From assembly GCA_018657625.1 (NCBI GenBank), contig JABHWU010000044.1:106198-170197 (forward strand): 64,000 nt of DNA, in the 5' to 3' direction. The position numbers and the translations under genes are program-made. The stretch is from Deltaproteobacteria bacterium. GTDB taxonomy: Bacteria > SAR324 > XYD2-FULL-50-16. Each line of letters begins with the position of its first letter. The first letter of the stretch is position 1. Of the stretch, positions 1-9,342 are shown piece after piece. The notes beneath the pieces were generated by a model. The model saw nothing but the letters and a program-made list of their open reading frames with translations, had not been told where the DNA came from and ran no database searches.

Positions 1-2
1 AT

Positions 3-1985
3 CTTTTAGGATATACGATACCTTTAACACCTGGTGTTATCACAAAAAATAAGAACCGTTTTGCCGGTAAAATGGGAGAGTTTGTACAGGAAAACTTACT
101 AAATGACGGCAGCATAGAAAAACTATTTGAAACAAATCAGGATGTTATCAAAGGTTCTTTTCAAAAAGCAATTCAGGATAATGACTATCAACTGCTCAAT
201 GATATTATTCAAAAAAATCGTTCTGAAATATCAGACCAATTGGCAAAGCTGGGTACCGATTTTTTGAGCTCTCAACAATTTCAGGAAACTGACTTTTTTA
301 GCATCATCACCACTTATTTCAAAACTTTTGAACCTCTGATTGAATCAATTGATGCAGAAAGCAAAATCAGACAAGTAATTTCGGACCAACAATTAAAAAT
401 ATTACAACCACATCTTAATTCACTTCTAAATGAAGAAAAATTTAGTAAGCAGCGATTGAGTGATTTATTGCACCACTTACCGGAAAAAGAACTGACAAGT
501 ACCCTCACCCAATTCTTATCTTCTTATTTTGTTCCTGTGACCAATCAGGTTTTCAGCCTTAAAACTATCCTTAATATCTCGGGGCAATTGGATGTAATTC
601 TGGCGAAGTTCTCAACAAAACCATTAAATTCTCTATTAACAAAAAAAAGTATTAAACACGTCCAAAGCCAGTTATTTAGCCTTATATTAAGTATTTTTGA
701 AAACCCGAGTCAAAGACAATTTGTATTAAATTATCTTAAATCCACAATTACAGAAGAGCTAAACTCGGATAAAAAAATAAATGAACTTTTAGACGGCAAA
801 ATCACTGACTTTCTTTTTCAAAAAATCGACCGGGTCACTCATTTTTTTGTAAATTTAGCCTTGAGATATTTCAAAAAAAATAAAGAGAAAATTGCCACCA
901 GTATTTTTGACATGTTGATTGCAAAATCTGATTTTCTGGCAAGGCAGGCCATTCGTTTTTCAAAAGAAGATCTTCATAAGGCTATTTATGATATTTTCCA
1001 GACAAAACTTCCTGATTTTGTAGAAATACATGAATTGAGTTTACAAGAGTTGGTTAGACAACAATTACGGGTTGTGGGGGATACCAAAATTGGCAATATC
1101 GGAGATATTATCGATCATGATAAAATCGCTCAGTTTATTGATTTATGTTTGTCTAACCGACTGCTGGTTAAAGATTCTAAAAAACTGATTGATGCTTTCA
1201 TAATCCACCTTTTTCAATTCGATATTGCTTATTTCCTACGTTTGATTCACCTGGATTCCTTTCAAAACATTGCAGGCTTATTTAAAGATGAAATAACCAT
1301 ATTGTTAGAAAATATCAAAAGAAATATTACAAATAACAGTGCTGACCTAGTCCAGGTTACCGGAGCTTTTGTTTCAGCCATTGTGATGGCGCTGATTCAA
1401 AAGATTAAAATTGAAGATATCAAGACCTCAATGACCGTTCCTGAGTACCAAAAAACGATTCATGTCTTGTCGAACGTCATTGTAGAGCAGGCGATTCAAT
1501 TTAAATTAACTTCCAAATTTACAGATACATTTTTCAATATTAGTGAAAAAATACCTGTTAAACAAATATTAGATCAATCCAGTTTAAATCAAAATTTCAC
1601 ATCCATCTTTCAATTTATTTTGAACAATAAGGAACTGAAAAGCCAGTTTCAGCAAATGCTGTCACAGTTAAGCGAATCTCTATTGAATCAATTCAATAAT
1701 ATTGCCCATAAAGAAACACGGGAAGACCTGCTGGACATCGCTTTGAAAGGTTTATTGGCGGGCTTTAAATCAAATTTATTAAATATTTTAAACACAATCC
1801 ATTTCAAACAAATTGTAATGGATCAGATTACAAAGATGCATCCGGCAAAAATCGAAACAATGTTTAACAAATTTGCCGGCTCTTACTTCCCAAAATTAAT
1901 CAACTACGGCTTTGGTTTTGGCTTTGTCTTCGGGTTGAGCATGGATGTGTTTTACTATTTCGCCGTTTTATTAATGTCTCTTTAA
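3..1985 (+). CDS. DUF445 family membrane protein, 5' end beyond the window
   Basis: The reading frame is open from base 3, upstream of the first ATG at 72, so the true start lies outside the window. The translated upstream codons read LLGYTIPLTPGVITKNKNRF, matching the TPGxIxK motif that follows the first transmembrane segment of DUF445 proteins. The long middle part is helical, hydrophilic and rich in Lys, Gln and Phe. The extreme C-terminus is a Gly/Phe-rich hydrophobic segment that looks like a second membrane anchor. This two-anchor layout fits the family. The molecular function of DUF445 proteins is not established, and the gene has no close neighbour on its strand that would suggest one. 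Confidence 0.75.
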   Translation, partial: LLGYTIPLTPGVITKNKNRFAGKMGEFVQENLLNDGSIEKLFETNQDVIKGSFQKAIQDNDYQLLNDIIQKNRSEISDQLAKLGTDFLSSQQFQETDFFSIITTYFKTFEPLIESIDAESKIRQVISDQQLKILQPHLNSLLNEEKFSKQRLSDLLHHLPEKELTSTLTQFLSSYFVPVTNQVFSLKTILNISGQLDVILAKFSTKPLNSLLTKKSIKHVQSQLFSLILSIFENPSQRQFVLNYLKSTITEELNSDKKINELLDGKITDFLFQKIDRVTHFFVNLALRYFKKNKEKIATSIFDMLIAKSDFLARQAIRFSKEDLHKAIYDIFQTKLPDFVEIHELSLQELVRQQLRVVGDTKIGNIGDIIDHDKIAQFIDLCLSNRLLVKDSKKLIDAFIIHLFQFDIAYFLRLIHLDSFQNIAGLFKDEITILLENIKRNITNNSADLVQVTGAFVSAIVMALIQKIKIEDIKTSMTVPEYQKTIHVLSNVIVEQAIQFKLTSKFTDTFFNISEKIPVKQILDQSSLNQNFTSIFQFILNNKELKSQFQQMLSQLSESLLNQFNNIAHKETREDLLDIALKGLLAGFKSNLLNILNTIHFKQIVMDQITKMHPAKIETMFNKFAGSYFPKLINYGFGFGFVFGLSMDVFYYFAVLLMSL

Positions 1986-2088
1986 ATACCTGCGGGCACA
2001 CATCATTGAATATCTATTAAATTGTCCATAATTGTCCATTTTACTATCTTCTAATCTGTCACCTACGTCCCCAACAAATCAGTATTGG

Positions 2089-2721
2089 TCATGGTTTAGT
2101 CTGCTTCGAACGAGTCGTATAGTATGAGACCACTCGTGGATCAGCACCGATACGTTCCTCATGTGCTAGTAAGCCGGGTGCCACTCGCTGAACAATATCT
2201 GTCGGAATGTGTTCTAAGGTCCCGGAGCATAGTGCGCGGGTCTGGACGAATGCTTTTAGATCCGCGACAGTTAAACGACTATCAGCGAAATACTCCCCGC
2301 CGCCACGGATCAGAAGTTCCTCAAGCCCCTGCAGGTAGATGGACAACCAACCATCTAATAGCTTTACGCGTGCCTGTTGAAGTTCTTCTCCCTTCAACCC
2401 GAATGTCTGCACAATATAGTGATTGAGGTCCTCAAGGGCCCCCAATACTTCATCACAGTAAAGTGCCTGTAGATCATCCTTAGGATACAGATCTGCTATT
2501 TTTCCTATATAGCGGCTAAGAGCGTTGGATTGGGTAATTTGTGCACCATCTATTTCAAGCGTAGGTACTGAATTGAAGCGTGTTTTTGACCGCATTTTGG
2601 TAAATTTAGGAAACGATATTCGATTGTCCTCAAAATCGATTCCCGCAATGTGAAAAGCAATTCGAATCGGCTCAGCACGGCCACCGTCGAAATCAAAATA
2701 ACTAAGTTTGTAACTCGTCAT
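2089..2721 (-). CDS. Glutathione S-transferase, sigma-like
   Basis: The 210-residue product starts with a thioredoxin-like domain: the catalytic-type Tyr lies in KLSYFDF, followed by GGRAEPIR, then the cis-Pro motif VPTLEIDG and the GSH-binding QSNALSRYIG. An all-helical C-terminal domain follows. This order and the GRAEPIR motif are typical of sigma-class GSTs, which conjugate glutathione to electrophiles or isomerise substrates in the cytosol. A strong AGGAGG ribosome site precedes the ATG. The gene stands alone and its codons are visibly richer in G and C than those of all neighbours, which suggests recent transfer. Confidence 0.88.
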   Translation of the reverse strand: MTSYKLSYFDFDGGRAEPIRIAFHIAGIDFEDNRISFPKFTKMRSKTRFNSVPTLEIDGAQITQSNALSRYIGKIADLYPKDDLQALYCDEVLGALEDLNHYIVQTFGLKGEELQQARVKLLDGWLSIYLQGLEELLIRGGGEYFADSRLTVADLKAFVQTRALCSGTLEHIPTDIVQRVAPGLLAHEERIGADPRVVSYYTTRSKQTKP

Positions 2722-3174
2722 TGTAAAGCCTCCTTATTTTACAAGTGATTTGATTGTCATGGGTGTTATCTATATTAACGGATATAATACATAATAATAT
2801 GCTGACATTGGTCACTTAATAAAGGTTAGAATAAAGTGTTAAGTTTAAATTTTGTCAGAATAATTAATTATCTTCAAGGTGTTTTATTCAGATCACAATC
2901 AAATCATTAAATAGACATGGTCTATTTAATGATACCTGAAAGTTCAGTTTATTATTTGATTATCTTTAATATTTTCAATCCAACCTCACTAATCAACTGC
3001 GCGGTTTTTAGCATCGGCTGAATTAGCTTTGCGAAATCAGGGTGGAGTATGGAACTAGCCTTCTTGTTCATGTGCCGGGTGTCCAAACTATCGTAGTTTA
3101 AGTTAGAGCAGGGAAAGGGAGACGTGCATATTTTCAAGCACTAATAAAATGAAACCCCACCTTTGGCATTATCG
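2722..3174. other. Intergenic region with a doubtful small ORF
   Basis: This stretch separates the GST gene from trmO. A 61-codon ORF lies on the minus strand at 2952-3137, but it resembles no family I know, has no clear ribosome site and has a mixed composition. The segment 3000-3130 is richer in G and C than its flanks, like the GST gene. It may be a remnant of the DNA that brought the GST gene in. No tRNA, repeat or terminator was recognised. Confidence 0.3.
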
Positions 3175-3651
3175 TCAAACATACCGATTATCAGAACGTT
3201 TGTTTTTCACATCTTCGGGACTAGCTTGCATCCAACCGGATTGACTTTTTTCAACTTTGTCAAAATTGGCAATGTAAGGTTTAATGTCCAAAACAGGAGT
3301 ACCATCCAATATATCCATTCCTTTTAACAATACCTTGTTGCCCTCCACTTCCAACAATTCCATAATAGACAAGCCGATATGATTTGGCCTTAAGGTTGAA
3401 CGGGTTGAAAAAATACCTCTTTCAACCTTATCCATAAAGGGAATAACTTTCATTTCAACCCGTGTGGCAGCATGAAAATGGTATATTAAATAAACATGAC
3501 TAAAGCCATCCAGATCTGATAACCCTTCCACAAACGATTCATTAATTAAAACATGTCCTTCAATTCCTTTAGCTCCTTTTGGCTGAATGGGCATATTTTT
3601 AAGATCCTTATGGGGTGAGTGAACAGTGCCAATGGGTGTAAAAGTAATCAT
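3175..3651 (-). CDS. trmO: TrmO/TsaA family tRNA (adenine-N6)-methyltransferase
   Basis: The 158-residue protein carries the hallmarks of the TrmO (YaeB/TsaA) fold: FTPIGTVHSPH at the N-terminus, the acidic LSDLDGFSHVYLIYHFH strand-loop, and the STRSTLRPNHIGLS motif that contributes to S-adenosylmethionine binding, followed by LDGTPVLDIKPYI. Characterised members use SAM to methylate N6 of t6A at position 37 of tRNAs reading ACY codons. The length fits compact versions of the family; the E. coli protein is longer. It is transcribed divergently from the EamA exporter gene. Confidence 0.85.
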   Translation of the reverse strand: MITFTPIGTVHSPHKDLKNMPIQPKGAKGIEGHVLINESFVEGLSDLDGFSHVYLIYHFHAATRVEMKVIPFMDKVERGIFSTRSTLRPNHIGLSIMELLEVEGNKVLLKGMDILDGTPVLDIKPYIANFDKVEKSQSGWMQASPEDVKNKRSDNRYV

Positions 3652-3746
3652 TATAATTTAACTCCCTCTAAATCGGATTTGCTATTATTATGAATGCAAT
3701 GTAGTTTTTTTGAAATATTGTTTTAACGAATCATTATAAAAAAGTC

Positions 3747-4607
3747 TTGAAAAATAATCTGAAAGCACTGATAGAAATTCATTTTGCAGTATTTTTATTT
3801 GGTTTATCTGGTTTAATCGGTAAATTAATCTCTTTACCACCGATGCTGATCGTGCTGGGACGCACCGGATTTGCTTCTTTGGCCTTATTGATCATTCTAA
3901 AAATATCAGGAAACATTCGCTTCAATATCAACAAAAATCATCTGTTTCTAATTTCTGCCACAGGTGTCTTGTTGGCATTTCATTGGTTCTGTTTTTTTTA
4001 TGCGATTCATATTTCCACAGTTGCAATTGGATTATTAACCTTTTCTTCATTTCCACTTTTTGTCACTTTTTTAGAACCCTTAGCCTTTAAAGAAAAATTA
4101 AAACTTCAGGATGTTCTGTTGGCAGGTTTAGTAGTCATTGGGTTAATATTAGTAGTTCCGGCGTACGATTTATCTAATCAGATAACCTTAGGTGTCATCT
4201 GGGGGATTCTATCCGGGTTTACGTTTGCAATTCTATCATTGCTTAATCGAAGTTTTACTAAACAATACCCGGCCCTTCAAATCACTTTCCTGCAAAATTG
4301 TTCAGCAGCTCTGGTTTTGCTGCCAACCGTTTTTTTCCTGGAATTCAATTTCCAAATTCAGGATTACTTTTTGATTCCTATTCTCGGTATTTTTTGCACC
4401 GCCTTATCTTTTGGTCTTTTTGTAAAAAGCCTGAAAATATTATCAGCCAAAACCATCGGTTTAATTATGAGTCTTGAGCCATTATATGGAATTTTACTAG
4501 CAATTTGGATAATCAAAGAAATACCATCTGGAAAAACAATTATGGGAGGAATCATTATTTTAGGTGCTGTTTCAATTGAATCATTTTTGCAAAATCGTAA
4601 ATTATAG
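3747..4607 (+). CDS. EamA-family (DMT superfamily) membrane exporter
   Basis: The 286-residue protein consists of about ten hydrophobic helices in two homologous halves, the EamA/RhaT arrangement of drug/metabolite transporters. The first half begins with an AVFLFGLSGLIGKLI helix; the second begins near GVIWGILSGFTFAILSLLNR and ends with the typical P-x-x-G-I and GGIIILGAV segments. Members export amino acids or other metabolites; no substrate can be inferred. The start is a TTG at 3747, since the next internal Met (residue 32) would remove the first helix. No convincing ribosome site precedes it. Confidence 0.82.
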   Translation: MKNNLKALIEIHFAVFLFGLSGLIGKLISLPPMLIVLGRTGFASLALLIILKISGNIRFNINKNHLFLISATGVLLAFHWFCFFYAIHISTVAIGLLTFSSFPLFVTFLEPLAFKEKLKLQDVLLAGLVVIGLILVVPAYDLSNQITLGVIWGILSGFTFAILSLLNRSFTKQYPALQITFLQNCSAALVLLPTVFFLEFNFQIQDYFLIPILGIFCTALSFGLFVKSLKILSAKTIGLIMSLEPLYGILLAIWIIKEIPSGKTIMGGIIILGAVSIESFLQNRKL

Positions 4608-4665
4608 CCATTAATTTGCAAGGGTATCTTTTAGAAATTGTAAATTATTGAATATTTGAAAAAAT

Positions 4666-4944
4666 AATTGAGATAAAAAAGATCTCTCCTCATACTTCGT
4701 CGAGATGACATTTGATAATACTTTGATTTTAAAGGCACAAAATTCAAGTTTATTAACAGTTACCCAAACCGGTGCCCGGTAAGGTGGTTGCAATGAACTT
4801 GATCTTGTCATTTCGACGAGCCCGCGAGGAGAAATCTTATTAATTGAGATAAAAAAGATCTCTCCTCATACTTCGTCGAGATGACAATTGGTAACAGTTT
4901 GATTTTAAAGGCGCAAATTTCATGTTCGTTAACAGAACCAGTCG
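4666..4944. repeat. Three copies of a palindromic GTCATTTCGACGA-type repeat within a direct duplication
   Basis: A unit starting AATTGAGATAAAAAAGATC, continuing through TCTCCTCATACTTCGTCGAG and ATGACA, occurs at 4666-4710 and again at 4842-4886. In both places it is followed by a diverged copy of TTTGATTTTAAAGGCRCAAA. Between them, at 4806-4839, lies the opposite orientation: TGTCATTTCGACGAG followed by CCCGCGAGGAGAAATCTTA. Transcripts could fold into long hairpins. Short palindromes of the GTCATTTCGACGA...GGAGAAATCT type recur between genes in many bacterial genomes. No transposase lies next to them here. The block sits between eamA and the GGCT-like gene. Confidence 0.75.
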
Positions 4945-5062
4945 TTTAAACAAACAATATTTCAGACAACTATAAAAAATACTTGCACAAAAACATGGGT
5001 TATCGAACAATGTTCTAAGCGATATTAGTAAATAAATTAATCCTCACCTAAATTCTATTTAA

Positions 5063-5656
5063 ATGAAAAATTGTTACATATTTGGCTATGGCAGCCTTAT
5101 TAATTCAAATTCAAGATCAATTACGGGTATTACCGGCGAGGGTATTCCGGTAAGAATTAACAAGATCAAAAGATCCTGGTGTGCCACTTCTAAAGCTAAT
5201 CCCATGGCTAGTGTGGGAATTGAATCAGATATCAATTGTAGCTGTAACGGTGTGTTATTTCCGATAGATCAAAAGGAACTGTCAAAATTTGACGCCAGGG
5301 AAACAGGATATTACCGTGAATTTTTACCAAAATCTCAAATCAATTTTTTATCAGAAGATATTCTCATCGGGGAAGACGTTTGGATTTATTTTGCAAAACA
5401 GACGAACCACCCCTGTCCAAATCAGCCGATCGTGCAATCATACGTAGATGTCATCATTGAAGGTTGTTTAGAGATCAGTCTCGATTTTACTGCAGAATTC
5501 CTTAAAACGACGACGGGTTGGGAGTACACCTGGATCGATGATCGATTATTTCCCAAATACCCAAGACCACTGGACAACTCAAACACCTATCAAAAAATAG
5601 ATCGGATTATTCAAAATATGATCCCCGGATTATTAGATCACCGAACCGCAGCCTAA
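5063..5656 (+). CDS. Gamma-glutamylcyclotransferase-like (GGCT/AIG2 fold) protein
   Basis: The N-terminus reads YIFGYGSLINS, the YGSL substrate-binding loop of the GGCT/ChaC/AIG2 fold. The FDARETGYYRE segment corresponds to the conserved region after the catalytic acid. Enzymes of this fold release 5-oxoproline from gamma-glutamyl amines, amino acids or glutathione. The 197-residue length is compatible with the family, but the substrate cannot be told from sequence. The GST gene nearby would give a loose glutathione theme, though the two are not in one operon. Confidence 0.7.
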   Translation: MKNCYIFGYGSLINSNSRSITGITGEGIPVRINKIKRSWCATSKANPMASVGIESDINCSCNGVLFPIDQKELSKFDARETGYYREFLPKSQINFLSEDILIGEDVWIYFAKQTNHPCPNQPIVQSYVDVIIEGCLEISLDFTAEFLKTTTGWEYTWIDDRLFPKYPRPLDNSNTYQKIDRIIQNMIPGLLDHRTAA

Positions 5657-5801
5657 AATTTAAATAATTAAAGTCGCTTTGAAGATGGTGTGGAAAATAA
5701 GCTTGTTATCCATTGACATCAAACCATTGAATTTCTACTATAAATAAGATAATAGCAGTTGCTGTTTTTAATTGACATCTTTAGAGAAATAAAAAGAGAT
5801 A

Positions 5802-6134
5802 ATGAAAAAAACCTTTAAATTGACCCATCCTAAAATCAAAGTAGCCAGGCTTATTGAATCAATCAAAAATGAAGTCCGAAAGTATTTAAAAAGAGAACGG
5901 AGAAAAAATCTGCCGGAAGATGCTGATTTTTGGGATTTTAACTGCAAATTCGGTGAAACTGAAAAAAGTGCCGCCGTTATCCATGTCGATGATATCACTA
6001 AAAATATTGATCAGGCTGAATCAAAGAAACTCGAATCCTTCTATCTGGAAATTATTGCAAAAACAGGTCATCGTAGCAAAAAACCAAAAGAGATTGCCTC
6101 AACAGTGTTAGACGATACAATAATGACAAGCTAG
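5802..6134 (+). CDS. DUF6172 family small protein
   Basis: The 110-residue basic protein begins KKTFKLTHPKIKVARLIE, continues with EVRKYLKRERRK and DADFWDFNCKFG, and ends with a GHRSKKP segment. I recognise this pattern as DUF6172, a small conserved cytosolic family of unknown function. The cluster of Arg and Lys suggests binding to nucleic acid or another acidic partner, but that is inference. An AGAG-type ribosome site precedes the ATG. The next gene starts 71 bp downstream on the same strand. Confidence 0.7.
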   Translation: MKKTFKLTHPKIKVARLIESIKNEVRKYLKRERRKNLPEDADFWDFNCKFGETEKSAAVIHVDDITKNIDQAESKKLESFYLEIIAKTGHRSKKPKEIASTVLDDTIMTS

Positions 6135-6205
6135 CTGTAAATTTATAACATTTCTATTATTAACAATCCGATATCCATGCGGACAATTCCAACAGAAGCG
6201 ATAAA

Positions 6206-8041
6206 GTGGCGAGACGAACTCATTTTGATGCGACAGAAACCTTTCGCCGAACCAATCAATTCAAAACATTAATAACACTAGCTTCCCACCTTTGGCCGAA
6301 ACGGCGACCTGACCTTAAACTGAGAGTCACATTCGCATTAATCGCCATGGTTTTAGCAAAAGCTATTGGTGTTTATGTTCCTTTTTTGTATAAAAATGCC
6401 GTTGATGCCTTATCAGTAGAAATCGCAATTTTAACAGTTCCCATCACTTTAGTAATCGCCTATGGTGTTGCCCGGTTATTAAATCAATCCTTGGGAGAGT
6501 TAAGGGACTTCATTTTTGCCAAAGTTTCACAACATGCCCAACGGACGATTGGATTAAGTACCTTCAAACATCTTCATAATTTATCGCTGGCTTTTCATTT
6601 AGATCGCCAAACAGGTGGCATATCTCGTGTTATTGAACGTGGAATTCAAGGGATTAATTTTGTACTTAATTTTATGATGTTTAACATCATCCCCACACTC
6701 CTGGAGATCGTTATAGTTACGACTGTTTTTCTGGTTAAGTTTGATTATCGGTTTGCGCTGATTGTTTTTGGAACTATCAGTTCATATATCATATTTACAA
6801 TGTGGTTTACAGAATGGCGGTTACAATACAGGCGTCGAATGAATGAAAAAGATTCAGAAGCCAATACCAGGGCAATTGATAGTCTTATTAATTATGAGAC
6901 GGTCAAGTACTTTAATAATGAAGAACATGAATACAAGTATTATGATGACGCTTTAGCGGGTTACGAAAAAGCAGCTATTAAAAATATTACAACACTTTCA
7001 TTTTTAAATATTGGTCAGGCAGCCTTGATCGCCGTAGGGTTAATAACGATCATGTTAATGGCGGGAAAGGGTGTTGTTACCGGTATCTATACCATTGGTG
7101 ATTTTGTACTGGTAAATACGTTTCTAATTCAATTATACCTCCCTTTAAATTTCTTGGGATTTGTCTATCGTCAGATCAAACAAAGCCTAACTGACATGGA
7201 TAAAATGTTTGAATTGCTGGATGTAAGTCCTCAAATACAAAATGAACCGGATGCTATAACTTTTTCACCACCACTCGGAAAAGTTGAATTTAAAAATGTT
7301 TGTTTCAGTTATACGGATGACAGACGTATTCTAAATGGGATCAGCTTCACAATACCACCTGGAAATACCTTGGCTATTGTCGGTTCCAGTGGGGAGGGAA
7401 AATCAACAATTTCCCGATTATTATTCAGGTTTTATGATATTAATAGTGGGCAAATTAAAATTGATGACAAGGATGTAAAGTCCATAACACTGGATTCTTT
7501 ACGTGCTGCCATTGGAATTGTTCCCCAGGACACTGTCTTATTCAATAATACCATTCATTACAACCTGCAATACGGTAGACCTAATGCCAGTAAAACTGAA
7601 ATTATCCAGGCTGCACAGATAGCCAAAATCGAAGCATTCATTCAATCTTTACCAGATCAATATCAAAGCAAAGTTGGTGAGCGGGGATTAAAACTTTCAG
7701 GTGGTGAAAAACAGCGCATTGCCATTGCGCGAACAATTCTTAAAAACCCTAAAATTCTGATCTTTGATGAGGCAACTTCAGCCCTGGATTCACAAACAGA
7801 AAATGACATTCAGATTTCATTAAAAGAAGTTTCAAAAAATAAAACAACTCTGGTTATTGCCCATCGATTGTCAACGATTGTGGATGCAGATGAAATACTG
7901 GTTTTGCAGGATGGAAAAATTACAGAAAGAGGTCGGCACTCGGATTTAATTGCCTTAAATGGAATCTATGCTTCCATGTGGGCAAGACAACAAGAAGCCA
8001 AAGAATATCAAACAAAATTAGATAAAGTTTTAAAACATTAA
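6206..8041 (+). CDS. Atm1-type ABC exporter (fused membrane and ATPase domains)
   Basis: The 611-residue half-transporter has six membrane helices within residues 40-320 and a C-terminal ATPase domain. The Walker A is GSSGEGKST near residue 393, the signature LSGGEKQRIAIAR near 497, Walker B ILIFDEATSALD near 518, and the H-loop LVIAHRLST follows. The membrane domain motifs FHLDRQTGGISRVIERG, NYETVKYFNNE and YLPLNFLGFVYRQIKQSLTDM are diagnostic of the Atm1/HMT1 group, which exports glutathione-linked sulfur or metal conjugates. Translation starts at a GTG at 6206. It probably works as a homodimer in the inner membrane. Confidence 0.9.
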   Translation: MARRTHFDATETFRRTNQFKTLITLASHLWPKRRPDLKLRVTFALIAMVLAKAIGVYVPFLYKNAVDALSVEIAILTVPITLVIAYGVARLLNQSLGELRDFIFAKVSQHAQRTIGLSTFKHLHNLSLAFHLDRQTGGISRVIERGIQGINFVLNFMMFNIIPTLLEIVIVTTVFLVKFDYRFALIVFGTISSYIIFTMWFTEWRLQYRRRMNEKDSEANTRAIDSLINYETVKYFNNEEHEYKYYDDALAGYEKAAIKNITTLSFLNIGQAALIAVGLITIMLMAGKGVVTGIYTIGDFVLVNTFLIQLYLPLNFLGFVYRQIKQSLTDMDKMFELLDVSPQIQNEPDAITFSPPLGKVEFKNVCFSYTDDRRILNGISFTIPPGNTLAIVGSSGEGKSTISRLLFRFYDINSGQIKIDDKDVKSITLDSLRAAIGIVPQDTVLFNNTIHYNLQYGRPNASKTEIIQAAQIAKIEAFIQSLPDQYQSKVGERGLKLSGGEKQRIAIARTILKNPKILIFDEATSALDSQTENDIQISLKEVSKNKTTLVIAHRLSTIVDADEILVLQDGKITERGRHSDLIALNGIYASMWARQQEAKEYQTKLDKVLKH

Positions 8042-8105
8042 TTATTTGCAATAGTAAACAATATTACCTCGTTTTAATGTCATATCATTAAATCAGTCTT
8101 ACATA

Positions 8106-9038
8106 TTATTTAACTGCATTCCAAAAATCAGCCTCATGGATAATCTGAATTTCCATCGACGTTTTTTCACCATTTGAAAGCATTTCCTGCCTTTTTTTAC
8201 GCATTTCAATCGCAATTTCCACTTTCCGACCATAACAGGCAAACACCCACGCAGGATTGTTCCCGTCACCAATAATCAGGTAAGCAGTTGATTGATTGAC
8301 TTCATCTGAATACTCACCTCCACATTTAACAATCGTTTCACTGAGTTTTTTCTTTTTTGATTTGGATATTTTTCCAGCAAAACAAAACAATTTCTTTTCA
8401 AGAATGATCTCCGGATTAGAGGCACAAATACCCGTTAGTTGATAGTTTTTTTTATCTTTACATGATAATTCTGAAACAGGTTCATAACCCGGATAGGAAA
8501 CAAATTCATCAAAAAAGGCTAATAGCATTTTATGCTCGTCGGCATCGATTTTTCCATCTTTTAGCACTTCCACAATAATGGAAACAATTTCATCGTAGGG
8601 CCAACAGGTCTTCAAGCAATGATGATCATCCAGCCACTCTTTCAGATTCTCCAACTCTTCCTTTAATACCACACCATCAGCTACAATCCCTCCAACAATT
8701 CCTTGGAGTCTCTGTAAGTCAGAAGTAATTTTATTATAATAGACATTATCTGTTTCAAATTTTTTACAAAGCCACATAATATCAGATTTTTCATGTTTAT
8801 CGATAATTCGATCCTCAATCACCTCAGATAGTCGTGGTATAAGCTCATTAAAGGGGTGACGATTTTTAAGATGAATGTGGTCTGAAATCCAGCTATTTAC
8901 TGTTTTTAGTTCTTTTTCATTAATTTCAGAATCTATAGCGATACCTTTAATTAACCCTTCAAGCGTATGGATGGCTAAATCTAATTCCTGAGGGCCGGTG
9001 GAAAATAAGAAACTCCCATTAAATTCACTCATAAACAC
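8106..9038 (-). CDS. BRCT-domain protein with duplicated TerB-like N-terminal region
   Basis: The 310-residue protein has two parts. Residues about 15-95 and 105-185 are homologous to each other: each has GIxxDxxxxxxE, a W-x3-H/DH segment and an IDxxE motif, resembling helical TerB/TerB-like repeats. Residues about 210-310 form a BRCT domain: LFCFAGKISKSKKKKLSETI, then CGGEYSDEV, TAYLIIG and NPAWVFACYGRKVEIA. Single BRCT domains bind DNA ends or phosphoproteins, as in DNA ligase or the RFC1-type subgroup. A role in DNA metabolism is inferred. It is transcribed alone, convergent to the ABC exporter gene. Confidence 0.72.
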   Translation of the reverse strand: MFMSEFNGSFLFSTGPQELDLAIHTLEGLIKGIAIDSEINEKELKTVNSWISDHIHLKNRHPFNELIPRLSEVIEDRIIDKHEKSDIMWLCKKFETDNVYYNKITSDLQRLQGIVGGIVADGVVLKEELENLKEWLDDHHCLKTCWPYDEIVSIIVEVLKDGKIDADEHKMLLAFFDEFVSYPGYEPVSELSCKDKKNYQLTGICASNPEIILEKKLFCFAGKISKSKKKKLSETIVKCGGEYSDEVNQSTAYLIIGDGNNPAWVFACYGRKVEIAIEMRKKRQEMLSNGEKTSMEIQIIHEADFWNAVK

Positions 9039-9342
9039 CTTTTTTTATTATTTTAAACCATCAGACGTTTTTTGATCTATTGTTCTTTGTTTTTAAAACA
9101 AAGTCAAAATTTAATAAAGACCTTTGCAATGCTATTCCTTTTTCTGAAATAATTATTAACGAGTATAACCTAATCCCTCTTTGCATTTACCTCAAGGCAA
9201 AATCAATACTATTTATAAAATAGGTCCCTCATTTCAAATATATTGATAAATGTTAACAGAGATATTACAGTTAAATCCAGTGTATTAAAATAGGCAAATA
9301 GAAGACCAATGGTTTTTACTTGAAATTCAACCGAAACTGGAA
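9039..9342. other. Divergent intergenic region without a recognised feature
   Basis: This AT-rich stretch separates the divergent BRCT and GNAT genes and should hold promoters for both. I could not pick a convincing -35/-10 pair, operator or small gene. T-rich and A-rich runs are common throughout. Confidence 0.4.

Noticed and set aside
2124..2426. 100-codon plus-strand ORF
   Set aside because: It lies entirely antisense to the GST gene, has Arg/Pro/His-rich composition and no family resemblance; a shadow of the GC-richer gene.
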